Of a DNA stretch of 54,664 nucleotides, positions 43,991 through 54,664 are shown piece by piece. Position numbers and translations under genes: made by a program. The stretch covers positions 84,504,592-84,559,255 of the forward strand of contig JBOZIK010000001.1 in NCBI GenBank assembly GCA_051453625.1, given 5' to 3'. Below the pieces are notes generated by a model. That model did not search any database, was not told the DNA's origin, and saw only the letters and a program-made list of their open reading frames with translations. Every line of letters begins with the position of its first letter. The first letter of the stretch is position 1. Source of the stretch: Welwitschia mirabilis. Its lineage: Eukaryota > Gnetophyta > Gnetopsida > Welwitschiales.

Positions 43991-46136
43991 AGATGATTGT
44001 CAAGCCAAGAGTAAATATTAGAATTTAAAACCTTTCAAACTTCTAATCTTCTGTGGAATGGATAAGGAGGATCCTTTCTTGCATCCACAAGCATGACTAT
44101 AAAAAACATTGACTAGGCTAACTAAAGAAAGACAACTAGTCAAATATTTTCCAAACACACTCTTTTCTTAACCACTATTTTAGATTTGGCCTCCATAACT
44201 GATTATGTCGTGAAATAAAATAGGGTATGACGCTTTAATAAATATGAATCATATGAAATAAATGACTATCCATAGGAGATTAAAGCAAAAATACAACAAG
44301 CCATTGCATAAATCTATGAAGAGGCTTTACTAACTTCTTAGCTACTACCTAGAACATGGGATCCATGTTCTTCACTAGATAAATATTGTACATGCATTCA
44401 TAAGTTCAAAAACAAATAGATAAACTAGACTTCTTAGCTTAAGGCAAGACGTGTGAGAAAAATGAATGGTTATGAGAACTAATGGAAATTTGACATAACT
44501 TTAAAAATAAAGGAAGACAAGGGAGAAATGAAATAAACCACCATATTTAAAAAATATTTCACAAGAGTTTATGTTGACATCAAGTTAAGCTTCCTTCACC
44601 TTCTTAAACTTCCCATTAGTTCTTCTTTCATGTAATACATGAAACATCCTTATTTGTCAAATTCCACTTTTATTACTATCAACTCTTCCAATAAATTCTC
44701 AATACCTAGAATGCATTTTTATTTTATTTTTTTACTTTTCACTTATAAATAAAGATAGACAACTTTAAGTTATACTAGCCTTCTCATTTAGTTAATATCC
44801 CTTTGGTGTGGGATCCCCTAAAAAGAAAGAATATTTCATTTAATTGAGGGTTTCCTTTTCAAAATGGTTTCACAAGTGGAACTAAAATTACATTAGAAAT
44901 GTTTTGGATTAAAGTTGTTCATAATAATAAAGGAACAAGGATTCTTAAATGTTATTTAGGTCCACACACTTCCCAAGTCCATATAGACGTTTCTATTTAG
45001 TTGTTTAAAGTTACAAGTTATGAATTAACAATAACAAATTTTACAATAGGAACATAAATAGATAAGATTAAGTATCTAACTATTATGGACCTCAATATAC
45101 AATGAAATAATCTTTAGATTAACTACAAAGTACTTCCAACAAATAAATATTATCATGTTTCAAAGGAGTGATACAACCTTATAAAACATAAAAATAAATA
45201 TGTAATTAATAATGAATCTGACATAGATTAACTCAATAATGTCATAAGGCCAATCATGGAGAATCACCACCATAAATAACCAATTAAAGTTCTTTCAATG
45301 ACATAGTTGCATGTTAATAAAACAAGAATTTTCATACATTTCTTAGATATTAAAGTGAACACAAAGAACTCATAGAAAATAATGACATAAAATACTCATT
45401 TCAATTATTATATAAGTATAGAATCTATTACATCAATGAGCAAACTACTTGACCCCTCCTTGAGTTAGTTGCAAGACACACATAATCTATACATAGGATT
45501 GTATATCTGAGTAGCAATAAAAGACATGAAGAAAGTCACTACCAAGAATAATTAAGCACTGACAACTCATAATAGGCTGTTAGAAGAACTTCTTTTGATT
45601 GGAATTAGCTCCCTTTTTTGCATTTAACCCTATATAAAAAGAATGGAATGAGAATTGTGTTAATCATAGTTCTCAGAATGGCTCACGTACTAAAAGGTAA
45701 TTAGTAAGATAACCCATAATCTAAGAAGCAAGATCATAGACCACACATTATGGATGTAATATATTAATTTTTCATATTTACATATTAATTCAATAACATA
45801 GATGTGCCCTAAGTAAGAGGTTTTATATTTCTTTAGTAAAATGTCACCCTTCATTCAAGTAGTTCACTTCCATCACTAGAGAAGCCCAAGATGTTTCCAC
45901 TTTGAAGTTTATAAAATCATGTTACTCTGGCAAAGGATTGGATTTTATCGTTATAATTTTTCTTTTGATGGTTATAAGATCCAATTTAATAGTTCATTAT
46001 AAAATTTAAGGTACACTAAGAATAACTCAGTTTTAAAGAAAACAGGCTTTAGGAAACATAAATTGCATACATAGTTCCTTATATATAAGAAGAGACATCT
46101 AACTAAATTCAACATGAATAAAAAAGAGGAAGATCA
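43991..46136. other. Intergenic, AT-rich, no recognised gene
   Basis: About 2.1 kb of AT-rich sequence without open frames of note or known transposon motifs. Confidence 0.45.
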
Positions 46137-47400
46137 TGGATCATCCCTAGAGGGGCGTGAATAGGTCTTAGTCCCAAAGCTCTTCCTCTTTAAAACCTAT
46201 AAACAAAAATCAATTGAACAAATACAAGAGTAAGATATTTTAATGGTGGATAGACACCACCTTTAGACCTCCTGTCCCTACCTGGCATATATTAATCTTA
46301 AAAATAGGTTTTCAGGCTCACCATAAACCTATTCCAACAACAGAGGATTTTTGGGGCTAATCCTCAATCATAATAAAAAGAAAGTAGACTGGGTGCACAA
46401 ACGCACAGATATGATTCCAAATAGTACAACAAAATCTCACAATAGATAGTGCAATAAGAACCTCAAATAGAAATCTGAACTCACAGTTCATTTAGATACA
46501 AAGATTGATTGGGATGACAATTTTCTTCTCATTTTTGTTTGTGTGACAAAAAGGTAGTTTTCCATTTGNNNNNNNNNNNNNNNNNNNNNNNNNNNNNNNN
46601 NNNNNNNNNNNNNNNNNNNNNNNNNNNNNNNNNNNNNNNNNNNNNNNNNNNNNNNNNNNNNNNNNNNNNNNNNNNNNNNNNNNNNNNNNNNNNNNNNNNN
46701 NNNNNNNNNNNNNNNNNNNNNNNNCTAGTTGCTCTTCCTTATTTCCTACGGTCACCCTTGTTTGTCATAGATTTCTCAGTATGGAACATATGAATTTTCG
46801 ATCGCCCTTATGTCAATATGCAGTCGACCTTGTTTGACGCAGATTTTTCATTTTATAATAGATGAACTTTTGGTTACTCTTATGTTAATATGCGGTTGAC
46901 CCTATTTAGGTTGCCCTTAATTAATAAACCAGTTAACCTTGTAAAGGTAGATTCTAGGCAATATGCGGTTACCCTTAACTAAGTTGTTTGGTCGCCCTTA
47001 CTGTTAAGAGACTAAACTTTCATAGATTACTATGTGATCTCCTTTAACTAACTGTTCGGTCACCCTTACTATCATGAAATTGAACTTAGCAGATTATAAT
47101 GCTGTCGCCCTTGCCTTTGTGAGTTGTTGACTGAGTTTGTCCTAGTCTGTTGTAAAATTTTAGACTAGATTGCCTGAGGCATTATGCATAATCACCTGTG
47201 CTGGAACCCGTCTTCTTTCTGATTTAGTGGTCTGATCGCCTTATAGATTAATGGTAATCACTTGAACCTAAAGTAGTTTACATTTCTTAACAGTCCGGTC
47301 ACCCAGATATGTGTATCGGTCGCCCGATGCTGGAAAATCTCTGTACAATGGCTAACTACAAAAACTTTTTAAATTGATCAATGATAATAAGTTCTCAACA
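46137..47400 (-). repeat. 3' LTR of E2 (about 1.26 kb)
   Basis: On the minus strand it starts TGTTGAGAACTTATT next to a polypurine tract and ends near CCATGATCT. It aligns with 53827-54664 over its 3' two thirds (AGATATTTTAATGGTGGATA, CTGGCATAT, CGCCCTTATG). Between 46735 and 47340 about a dozen variants of GGTCGCCCTTA and GGTTGACC occur. The terminal bases are uncertain because the two copies differ there (CATGGA versus TACGGA). A 156-N gap lies at 46569-46724. Confidence 0.85.
46569..46724. other. Assembly gap (156 N)
   Basis: In the E2 3' LTR; the matching part of the other LTR is about 54258-54430. Confidence 0.99.
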
Positions 47401-47401
47401 A

Positions 47402-47412
47402 ACTCCCCTTTT
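47402..47412 (-). other. Polypurine tract of E2 at the 3' LTR
   Basis: The minus strand reads AAAAGGGGAGT, preceded by ATCAATGAT, ending at the LTR start. Confidence 0.75.
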
Positions 47413-47642
47413 ATCATTGATTGAGGAAAAACAATAATTGGATATGTGGGTCTCCCCCTTAATCAATTAAATTCGTAATCAAATTAAATTTATACGAGTT
47501 TTACAAGAAAGAACTTTGAGTGAATATCAGAGAGATTTTCATAAAGACAAAAGACTTTTGTATTAATAAAAAAAGTTGAATTTACAAAATAAGAAGTACA
47601 TTTTTATTTAACGCTCAAATAGGACAACATAAGGACAATGTT

Positions 47643-47657
47643 TTCTTCCCCTTTTTG
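47643..47657 (-). other. Second polypurine-tract-like site of E2
   Basis: The minus strand reads CATCAAAAAGGGGAAGAA, about 50 bp after the extra ORF stop and about 240 bp before the 3' LTR, in the same relative place as the extra site in E1. Confidence 0.6.
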
Positions 47658-47705
47658 ATGAAATCAAGGACAGGGAGTACAAGAAAAATGAGAGAAGTAT
47701 AAGAT

Positions 47706-48704
47706 TTAATCAGACTCAGAAGCTTCAAAAGACTGTGCACTCTCACTTTGAGATGTGTCAGCAACTAGAGTGCTACTAGCAATGAGAGCAGCTTTGATGT
47801 GATAAGTGCGAGAGTTGAGAAGGCGTAAAAGGTGAAGGATCTTTGGAGTATAAGAGGCCTTGTTCTTAGGCCTAGATAGAACAATAGGTTCCTCAAAAAC
47901 GTGCATCTTGAAAAGAGTGGCACAGACAGTTGGCCCCATGGGCTTCTGAATCTCCTGCCAAGCAAGATGTGGAATGTCGAAGTGATGACAGATCCATGTG
48001 ATGAGAAAAGGATATGGCAGGGAACGCCTCTTGTGAGGCTGAATCTAGTTGGCCATGTGCTTGAGCATAATACCAAAAGCATTAATATCACGTCTCTGAT
48101 CCAAAGAGTAAAGAAAAAAGACCCAGTAGTTTAAAAGATCATCTCTGTGCCCGATAACTAATAGGAAGTTATATGATAGAATTAGGTCCAAGAGACGAAA
48201 CCTAGAAAGAAGCTGGGAAGCTTGAGAGTCTTCTTCTAGTAATAGCAGTGCCACATACATGTTGAGTGGCAATGTTCTTTTCTTTAAAGGACTTAGCCAT
48301 AGGCCAATATTCTCCCTAGTTCTCTCGAGGTAGCCCAGTGAGGGAAGCTATAAGATTAGCAGTGATGTGCATCTCATGGCCAAAAATGAAAGTGATGAAT
48401 GTAGAATGTGCAACATCAAATCTAGCATTGAATAGAATAACCTGGTGATTAGAGAAGAGTAAGTACTTGACACATGAAGGAAGTAGCTCCAGTTTACTTC
48501 TTTAAGCAAAGTTTGAACCTCCCTCAGACTAAGAAACTAAATAGGTTCACAGGTCCTTTTCAAAGCAATGGAGCTAAACTCAAAATGCTTCTCAAAGTGG
48601 CCTATTTTCTCAATGCTCATTCCTGAAAAAATGTAACTAGGGGGTTTGACAATAGCCTTTTTTCTTCTCTTTCTGGAACCCTCTCCTAACTACTGAGAAG
48701 CCAT
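47706..48704 (-). pseudogene. E2 extra ORF, homologous to the E1 extra ORF
   Basis: Starts at ATG 48704 (MASQ, early stop, then GSRKRRKKA). Landmarks in order: YIFSGMSIEKIGHFEKHFEF, SLREVQTLLKEVNW, FLHVSSTYSSLITRLFYS, LTGLPREN-GEYWPM, SYNFLLVIGHRDDL, LPYPFLITWICHHFDIPHL in frame-shifted pieces, ATLFKMHVF, and a C-terminal ALIASSTLVADTSQSESAQ ending in a Ser/Glu-rich tail at 47706. The match with E1 (G.S.E.I..F, SLREV..LL, VS..Y..L.TR.FY, FLIT.ICHH, KMH.F, KAALIA) runs the whole length. Length about 330 residues when intact. Function unknown; the resemblance to the 'putative plant transposon protein' family is from memory. Stops and frame changes make this copy a pseudogene. Confidence 0.65.
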
Positions 48705-49390
48705 TTGAAAGTGAGATCTGAGAGAAAAACCCAAGAAAAGTAAAGAGAGGCCCCACAGGAGTTAAGAAAACGATATAGGAAGGATATGAGAATGAGGTTT
48801 TGGAAAAGGACGAGCAGATTTTAAAAATTCGTGGCGCACCGCCTCAAACATGGATGACCGATCATCAAGGTTAGTTGACCAGTGTAAAGTTTTTAAAATT
48901 GAAAACGCAAGATGACAGTTGATCTCAAATAGACGAGTGGTCGACGCTATGAGATAAAGATTTTATAAGAAAAATCAAATCAAAGTCAGTCAACCTAAAC
49001 GAAGGTTGTGGTCGACGTGATATAACCAGAATAGGTTCTGAAATGAGGTCAACTTTAGAAACTTTTGCGGTTGATCCAATTATTAGAAGTTTTAATAGAA
49101 AAACTAAGTTGAACCCGGTTGACTTAAATATAAGGTTTGGTTGACCCAGCGAAGAGAAAATTTTAACAGTAATAAGCCAAAAGATGAGCAGTTACCCCAG
49201 TTGAGGAAGGAGGCCGACCAGGGTTCAGACTGATATCACAAGGAAAGGTTTAAACCCATCAACTGAACTCTATAATTCAAATAAGGCTGGGGTTTTCAAG
49301 TCCATTTTAGACATGATACCTAGAAAGTAACAAAGAGTATTAAATCGATCAGATGATAAAGGTTTTGTAAATATATCGGCCACTTAATCT
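48705..49390 (-). promoter_or_regulatory. Motif-rich non-coding stretch ahead of the E2 extra ORF
   Basis: About ten GGTCGACC variants (GTCGACCA, GGTTGACT, GTCAACC, GGTCGGCC and similar) lie at 48840-49240, in the same place as the E1 internal promoter region. The leader TCTCAGATCTCACTTTCAA just before the ATG resembles the E1 leader TCTCAGATCTAGTG...TTTCAA. Only a weak TATA-like CTATATCG (near 48772) is seen. Promoter function is inferred. Confidence 0.5.
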
Positions 49391-49955
49391 TCAGTACAAA
49401 CATATTCTAATGTAATAATTTTCTTTTCTACCAGTACTTGAGTTGTTGCATAAAATAGGAACTTTTATGATGTCTAGGCCATAATCTTTTAAGGTTTCTT
49501 TCATCCACAACATCTGATAGGCTCTAGCAGCTGTGTACTCATCTTTGGCTGTAGAGAGAGATATGGAACATTGTTTTTTGCTATACCAAGTGGTGAGGCA
49601 ATTTCCGAAAAAAAACATCCACCACTTGTACTCTTTCGATCATCTTTGCATCCGGCCCAATCTGCATCACTATAACCTGTTAAGCTTAAGAGAGTATTAT
49701 TTGAAAACCATAAATCAAAATCAAGAGTATCTTTTACATAGCGGGGTATCCTCTTTGCAACAATAAGATGAGATTCCTTTCATTTACTTTGATACCTGGC
49801 ACATAATCCAACAGTAAATGCTATGTTAGGATGACTAGCTATTAGATATAATAGACTTCCTATAATACTATAATATAACTTTTGATTCATATCCTTGCCG
49901 TCTTCATCAAGAGAAAGTTTAACGTTCATAGCCATTGGAGAGTCCATACATTTTG
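49391..49955 (-). pseudogene. E2 RNaseH domain
   Basis: The minus strand encodes the standard Copia RNaseH landmarks: SIIGSLLYLIASHPNIAFTV (connection), [20 protein letters not shown] (first catalytic Asp region), [20 protein letters not shown] (catalytic Glu region) and [13 protein letters not shown]. One frame change lies near 49620 and an in-frame stop after QSK. RNaseH degrades the RNA strand during reverse transcription. Confidence 0.85.
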
Positions 49956-49959
49956 CATT

Positions 49960-50640
49960 CCGAAGTCTGAATTTTTTGACTAAATCTGAGGAGTATTTCT
50001 TTTGACTTATGACGATACCATCTTTATGTTATTGGATTTGTAGGCCTAAAAATATGTTAACTGGTCCAACCATACTCATTTCAAACTTAGGACTCATTAG
50101 ATTTGTAAATCATTTGATAATTTTACATTTGTTGACCCAAAAATAATATCATTTACATAGATTTAAACCAAAATTAAATCATTATTTAAAACTTTTCTAA
50201 ACAGAGTTCTATTAATGTAGCCTCTAGAAAAACCATGCTAGAGTAAAAAGGAGGAAAGCTTTTCATACCAAGCTCTGGGAGCTTGTTTTAACCCATACAA
50301 GGCCTTGTTAAGTTTGTACACATAGTTAGGTTTATGAGGATCAGAAAAGCCTTGAGGTTGTTTTACGTAAACTTCTTCTTCAATTTGTTTGTTTAGAAAA
50401 GCACTCTTTACATCCTTTTGAAAGACTTTCATTTTCTTGTAGCAGGTAAATGCTAGAAACATCCTTATTGATTTTAGTCTAGTAACAGGGGAAAATGTGT
50501 CATCATAATCTACCCCTTCTATTTGAGAGTACCCTTGAGACACAAGTCTAGCTTTGTTCTTAGTGATCTTATTCTTCTTATTTACCATATTTTTGAAAAT
50601 CCATTTTGTGCCTATGACATTTTCCCGGTTGGTTTTGAAA
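49960..50640 (-). pseudogene. E2 reverse transcriptase
   Basis: Copia RT core: WIFKNMVNKKNKITKNKARLV begins the domain near 50610, and an open stretch at 50588-50238 holds VDYDDTFSPVTRLKSIRM, FQKDVKSAFLNKQIEEEV and ALYGLKQAPRAWYEKL. After a stop at 50238 the frame continues to the catalytic box, which reads YVND (50159-50148) instead of YVDD, followed by IIFGSTN. The D-to-N change and stops make it inactive. Confidence 0.9.
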
Positions 50641-50999
50641 CAAGAAATTACACTTGATTATGAGAGAATTATTCAGGTTCTTCTTACATTGCATTCATCC
50701 AACACGGATTAGATTCAACCTCCTAAAAAGTCTTTGGTTCCACTTGAGATAGCAGAGAAACATGAGCACTGAAATTTTTAAGAGTGTTCCTAGTGACAAT
50801 GCCTTGCTGTACATTTTCAATAATTGTGTCTAAAGGATGATCCTTAAGTTCTCTAATTTCTGGTATTAACTTGCCTCTTGAGTTATCTCTGTTTTAATAG
50901 AAGGAAGAGGAAGGAACTAGATATTCATTAGATTCAAGGAATTTGAGGTATCTGAAACATTATGAATTTTTACATTTACAGATTCTTCCATATAAAGAG

Positions 51000-51780
51000 T
51001 ACATTTGTTAAACACTCTATAAGCTCTATTTGATTGAGAGTACCCCAAGAAAATTCCTTCATCTGATTTAGAATCAAATTTTACTAAATCTTCTCTATCT
51101 CTAAGAATGAAGCACTTACTTCCAAAGGTTTTGAAATAAGATATATTTGGCTTCTTTCCTTTCCAAAGTTCATAAAGAGTTTTAGAAGTTTCAGGCCTTA
51201 AATAAACTCTATTTGAAATATGATAGGCCGTGTTTACTACTTTAGTCCAAAACCATTTTGGAATGTCTTAGTCATTCAACATAACTCTTTCCATATCTAA
51301 TAAAGTTCAATTTTTCCTTTCAGCTATCCCATTTTGTTGAGGGGTTTTAGAAGCTGAAAACTCATGGTCAATTCCATTAGAGTTGCAATACAATTCAAAT
51401 CTTTCATTTTTAAACTCTCTACCATGATCACTTCGGATTTTCTTAATTACATACCCCTTTTCAATTTGGAGTTTCTTGTAAATTCTGATAAAATTATCAT
51501 ACACATCAGATTTTGCATAAAGAACAGCTACCCATGAAAATCTAGAAAAATCATCAACCATAACAAGAAAATATCTTTTTCCAGATAATCTTGTCATTTG
51601 AATAGGCCTAACCAAATCCATATGAATTAAATTTAATGACTTGTGAGTAGTAATATCACTAATCATTTCATGAGATGTTTTGGTTTGTTTCCCTTTTTGA
51701 CATGCATTACATAATCCTTTGTGAGTGAAAGACAATTTTGGAAGACCCTTGACAATCTCATCACAACATATTTTTTTGCA
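51000..51780 (-). pseudogene. E2 integrase
   Basis: The zinc-binding end shows CNACQKGKQTKTSHE; the expected His pair upstream is damaged. The catalytic core is open from 51735 to 51307 with the D,D,E residues in HMDLVRPI, IRSDHGREFKN and QQNGIAERKN. Downstream come VNTAYHISNRVYLRPETSKT and the conserved TFGSKCFILRDRE and EGIFLGYSQSNRAYRVFN segments in broken frames. Integrase inserts the DNA copy into the host chromosome. Confidence 0.9.
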
Positions 51781-51801
51781 AAATATTAAAACTAATGTAA
51801 C

Positions 51802-52227
51802 CTAAATGTTGATGCAGATGACGTCTTCTTGAATACGGGATGAGAGACAAGTAGAATTATTTGACTGATTTACGCAATAAACATTTTCGTGTCTATTCGC
51901 TATAAGTAATGGCTGATCTGTTTCATCAAGTTTTACGGTACACTTATGTTCATCAAAAGATATTTTATTACTTTTATTGCAAATTTGACTAATGCTTAAC
52001 AAATTATGTTTTAAGCCATTTACAAATAACACATTATGAATATTAGGTAAATTACCTCCACCGATGCTTCCAATGCCTTCAATTTGAGCTCTTCCATTAT
52101 CCCCAAATGTCACTTCTCTTCCATTATATTCCTTGAATTTGATGAAGTTGGACTTATTACTTATCATATATCTAGAACAACCACTATCAAGATACCAGCA
52201 TGAATGATTAGTTTCTTTTAAAGCCAT
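51802..52227 (-). pseudogene. E2 protease
   Basis: An open stretch of 141 codons: CWYLDSGCSRYMISN holds an intact DSG catalytic triplet, with the usual His replaced by Tyr. VTFGDNGRAQIEGIGSI and FVNGLKHNLLSISQICN follow, standard for Copia retropepsin and the start of the pre-integrase region. Confidence 0.88.
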
Positions 52228-52263
52228 TTGGATTAATAGGATTTTGTTTGAATATTCTGGAAT

Positions 52264-53753
52264 TCACCTTAGGCATTTATTTTTATTTGCATGATGATTT
52301 AACTTTAGAGTAAAGGTAAATTTATACTCTGACATGGAGTGATAAAACCAAATTTTGCAAAAAATACAATCAATCTTAGAATGACTCTTTTTATTACAAT
52401 AATGGCAGGTAATTTTTGCTAAATGGTATTTGGAGTTTAATTTAGACAAATGTTCGAGATAGAAATTATATTAAGAATGAAACATGCTAGAAAAAAAAAT
52501 TTGCTAGACACAGTTCCTTTAAGCAGAGAGGAATTTGAGTCAAGGTTGTTCTTCAATTCTCTGATTTCCTTTTCTCTAGTCTTAAGCTTATATTAAAGGT
52601 TTTTGTTTTCTTTCCTCAAATTGTTTACTCTACAAGCCAAATTTTGACATTCCATATAAAGTTCCATCTCTATTTCATTTAACGAATCATTGTTAACAAC
52701 AAAATCACTGATGGATGAGAAGCATACCTTTTCATCTATAAAAGCCATAAGAAAGATTCCACCCCGCTCTAAATCTGAGTTCTATTCACTCTTATTCTCT
52801 TCATCATCCCAAGTTGCTGATAGGACTTTCTTTCCTTTTCTTTTATCATCCTTTTTGTTGTTTGGGCAGACACTTGATGTGTAACCGAAAACCTTACAGG
52901 AATAGCATTGGATCTCTCATCGTCCTTCCTCTTTTCTTCTTGGTGGTCTCTTGGATTGACCTTCAATTTGTTGTTGCTACATAGAGCGTCTAAATCTTTT
53001 GGCTAGAAAAGCCACTTCATCTTTGCTTTCTGGTTCTTGGTCAGATCCATCCTTGATATCCGGAGTCTCATGAACAGTTGTTAAGGCCATACTTTTCTTC
53101 TTTTGCTTTTCAAACTTGAGTTCAAATGTGTGAAGGTTCTGTTAGAGTTCATCCATATTCATGATATTCAGGTCCCTGCTTTCTTCAATGGCCATTACTT
53201 TAGACTCGAATCTTTTGGACAGAGATCTTAAGGCTTCGAGGACTACTTTTGATTCCTCAATAACTTTACCTAAGCCACGTATAAAATTAACAATATTTGT
53301 TAGTTTTGCAAAACAATCATTTATATCTTCATCATCTTCCATCTTGAGATTTTCAAACTGAGTGATAAGCATCTAAAGCTTAGCCTACTTTACGAGGCTA
53401 GTTTCTTCATGAGTGTTCTACAATATGTTTCATGCTTCTTTTGAAGTGGTGCAATTTACTACTCTTTTAAAATCTTTAGGACCTATGGCATAGAAAATGG
53501 CATTTAGTCCTTTGAAGTTACATGATGCTACTAGCTTTTCATCAGACGTCCACTTGTCCTTGCTCTTCAGAGTAGTTAATTTTGTTATAAGATCCTGCAC
53601 AGTAGGAAGACAATAGCCATTAGTAATGGACTCCCATATTTCAAGGTCTATAGATTGAACAAAGACCCTCATTTTTTCCTTCCAATAACCAATGTTGGTT
53701 ACATCAAAGAAAGAAGACCTTATGAGAGAATTTCCTTTCATAGGTTGACTCAT
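52264..53753 (-). pseudogene. E2 gag (SIRE-like, two zinc knuckles)
   Basis: ATG at 53753 (MSQPMKGNSLIRSSFFDVTN); YWKEKMRVFVQSIDLEIWESI is the Copia gag N-terminal helix, and LITKLTTLKSKDKWTSDEKL and NFKGLNAIFYAIGPKDF follow. A frame change lies near 53430. A second open part (53372-53142) has ITQFENLKMEDDEDINDCFAKL and VLEALRSLSKRFESKVMAIEES. A first knuckle CYSCKVFGYTSSVC (near 52905-52860) has His replaced by Tyr. A coiled-coil-like segment at 52680-52540 precedes an intact CCHC knuckle CHYCNKKSHSKIDC near 52410-52365. The two-knuckle plan equals that of E1 gag. Confidence 0.88.
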
Positions 53754-53805
53754 TTTCTAAGGTTGATTAAAGCAAAGACCTGTTAAGATCTGTTGCTCAA
53801 CCTTA

Positions 53806-53818
53806 TTTTGATACCAAT
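53806..53818 (-). other. Primer-binding site of E2
   Basis: The minus strand reads TTGGTATCAAAAT: the initiator Met-tRNA site with its 3' half changed (usual TGGTATCAGAGC). Confidence 0.75.
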
Positions 53819-53826
53819 TAAAGATT

Positions 53827-54664
53827 ACGGATTGACCCTAGGGGGGTGAATAGGTATTAATACCAAAGCTCTTCCTTACCTGTAAATAAAAATCAATTAA
53901 AAAAATACAAGATCAAGATATTTTAATGGTGGATAGACACCACCCTTCAGTCCCTTAGACCTCCTATCCCTGGCTGGCATATGTTAACCTCAAAAATAGG
54001 TTTTTAGGCTCATCATAAACCTATTTCAACAATAGAGGATTTTTGGGCTAATCCTCAACCATAATAGAAAGAAAGTAGGCTAAGTGCACAAACATACAGA
54101 TATGATTCCAAATGGTTTTCAATAAACTCTCACAATAGATAGTGCAATAAGAACCTCGAACAGAAATCTGAACTCATAGTTTGTTGAGATACAAAGATTG
54201 ATTAGTGTGAGTTTTCTTCTCATTTTCGTTTGTTTGACAAAAATGTAGTCTTCCATTTGAGTAAAAGGAAACTTAAATAGAGAAATTACACAAGGTAACC
54301 ATTGAGAGAAGGGAAGTGAACCATTGTACAACATCTTGCACTTTTTGGATGAACCGTTAGAAATGTAATGGTTATACTTGTAATGCGTAAGGTCGATCGT
54401 AAAATAATCTCAGTCGCCCTAGTATTTAGTTGCCCTTCCTTATTTACTTCGATTGCCCTTGTTTATCAAAGATTTCTCAAACAGATGAATTTTCAGTCGC
54501 CCTTATGTCCAGATGTGATTGACCTTGTTTGACGCAGATTTATCATTTTATAACAGATGAGCTTTTGGTCTCCCTTATGTTAATATGTAGTCAACTCTAG
54601 TTAGGTCACCCTTACTTGATAAACTGATCGACCTTGTGAAGGTAAATTCTGGGCAGTATGCTAT
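53827..54664 (-). repeat. 5' LTR of E2, cut by the window end
   Basis: Matches the 3' LTR from its primer-binding-site end for 838 bp. By alignment about 430 bp more should lie beyond 54664. It contains the CGCCCTTATG and TTGACC motif series. Confidence 0.88.

Larger units (their letters stand above)
46137..54664 (-). mobile_element. SIRE-like Copia retrotransposon E2, nearly complete, runs off the window end
   Basis: Minus-strand element. Read right to left: 5' LTR (53827 to beyond 54664), primer-binding site, gag, protease, integrase, RT, RNaseH, a motif-rich non-coding stretch, an extra ORF, two polypurine-tract-like sites and the 3' LTR (47400-46137). The order protease-integrase-RT-RNaseH is diagnostic of Copia. 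Many stops, frame breaks and an altered RT catalytic box show that it is dead. The LTRs differ from those of E1, so this is a different family with the same plan. Confidence 0.9.

Overview
This is plant nuclear DNA, AT-rich and crowded with decayed LTR retrotransposons. One intron of a pentatricopeptide-repeat (PPR) gene is about 10.8 kb long. That intron length, the heavy load of old SIRE-like Copia and Ty3/gypsy copies and the low gene density suggest a gymnosperm or another large-genome seed plant; this is an inference and no species can be named. Runs of N mark assembly gaps at 546-1532, 6136-6146, 9613-9718, 10850-10859, 20880-21795, 23906-24005, 31464-31501, 32528-32593, 43210-43694 and 46569-46724.

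Only two host genes are well supported. The last three coding exons of a PPR protein lie on the + strand at 11209-11415, 22174-22311 and 22431-22616. An intact single-exon C2H2 zinc-finger gene (39205-41037, 610 residues, four fingers, an L-box-like segment and an LDLN-type EAR motif) lies on the + strand. It looks like a ZAT1/4/9-type repressor.

Layout: 1-2281 holds the 5' part of a - strand Copia element (LTR, primer-binding site, broken gag-protease). 2813-6173 is a broken - strand hAT transposase. 9504-9898 is a solo Copia LTR with a perfect 5-bp target duplication. 11416-22173 is the giant PPR intron; it holds a dead - strand Ty3/gypsy element (about 14353-18033) with a 445-bp solo LTR nested in its protease, a 305-bp ACTCG-rich element with inverted ends and a 14-bp target duplication, and a tandem array of about 552 bp per unit. 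30180-37034 is a + strand Copia element (E1) with about 1.5-kb LTRs, without integrase or reverse transcriptase. 37035-37580 is a diverged tandem array upstream of the zinc-finger gene. A tRNA-like SINE candidate has copies near 27.6, 42.9 and 43.9 kb. 46137-54664 is a - strand Copia element (E2) with a nearly full gag-protease-integrase-RT-RNaseH order, running off the window end.

The most interesting observation is shared by E1 and E2, which have different LTRs. Both carry an extra ORF downstream of the pol position. In each, this ORF is preceded by a cluster of GGTCGACC-like motifs resembling those in the LTR U3 region, followed in E1 by a good TATA box. Both have two polypurine-tract-like sites, one right after the extra ORF and one against the 3' LTR. 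This looks like a separately transcribed accessory-gene module in SIRE-like Copia elements.
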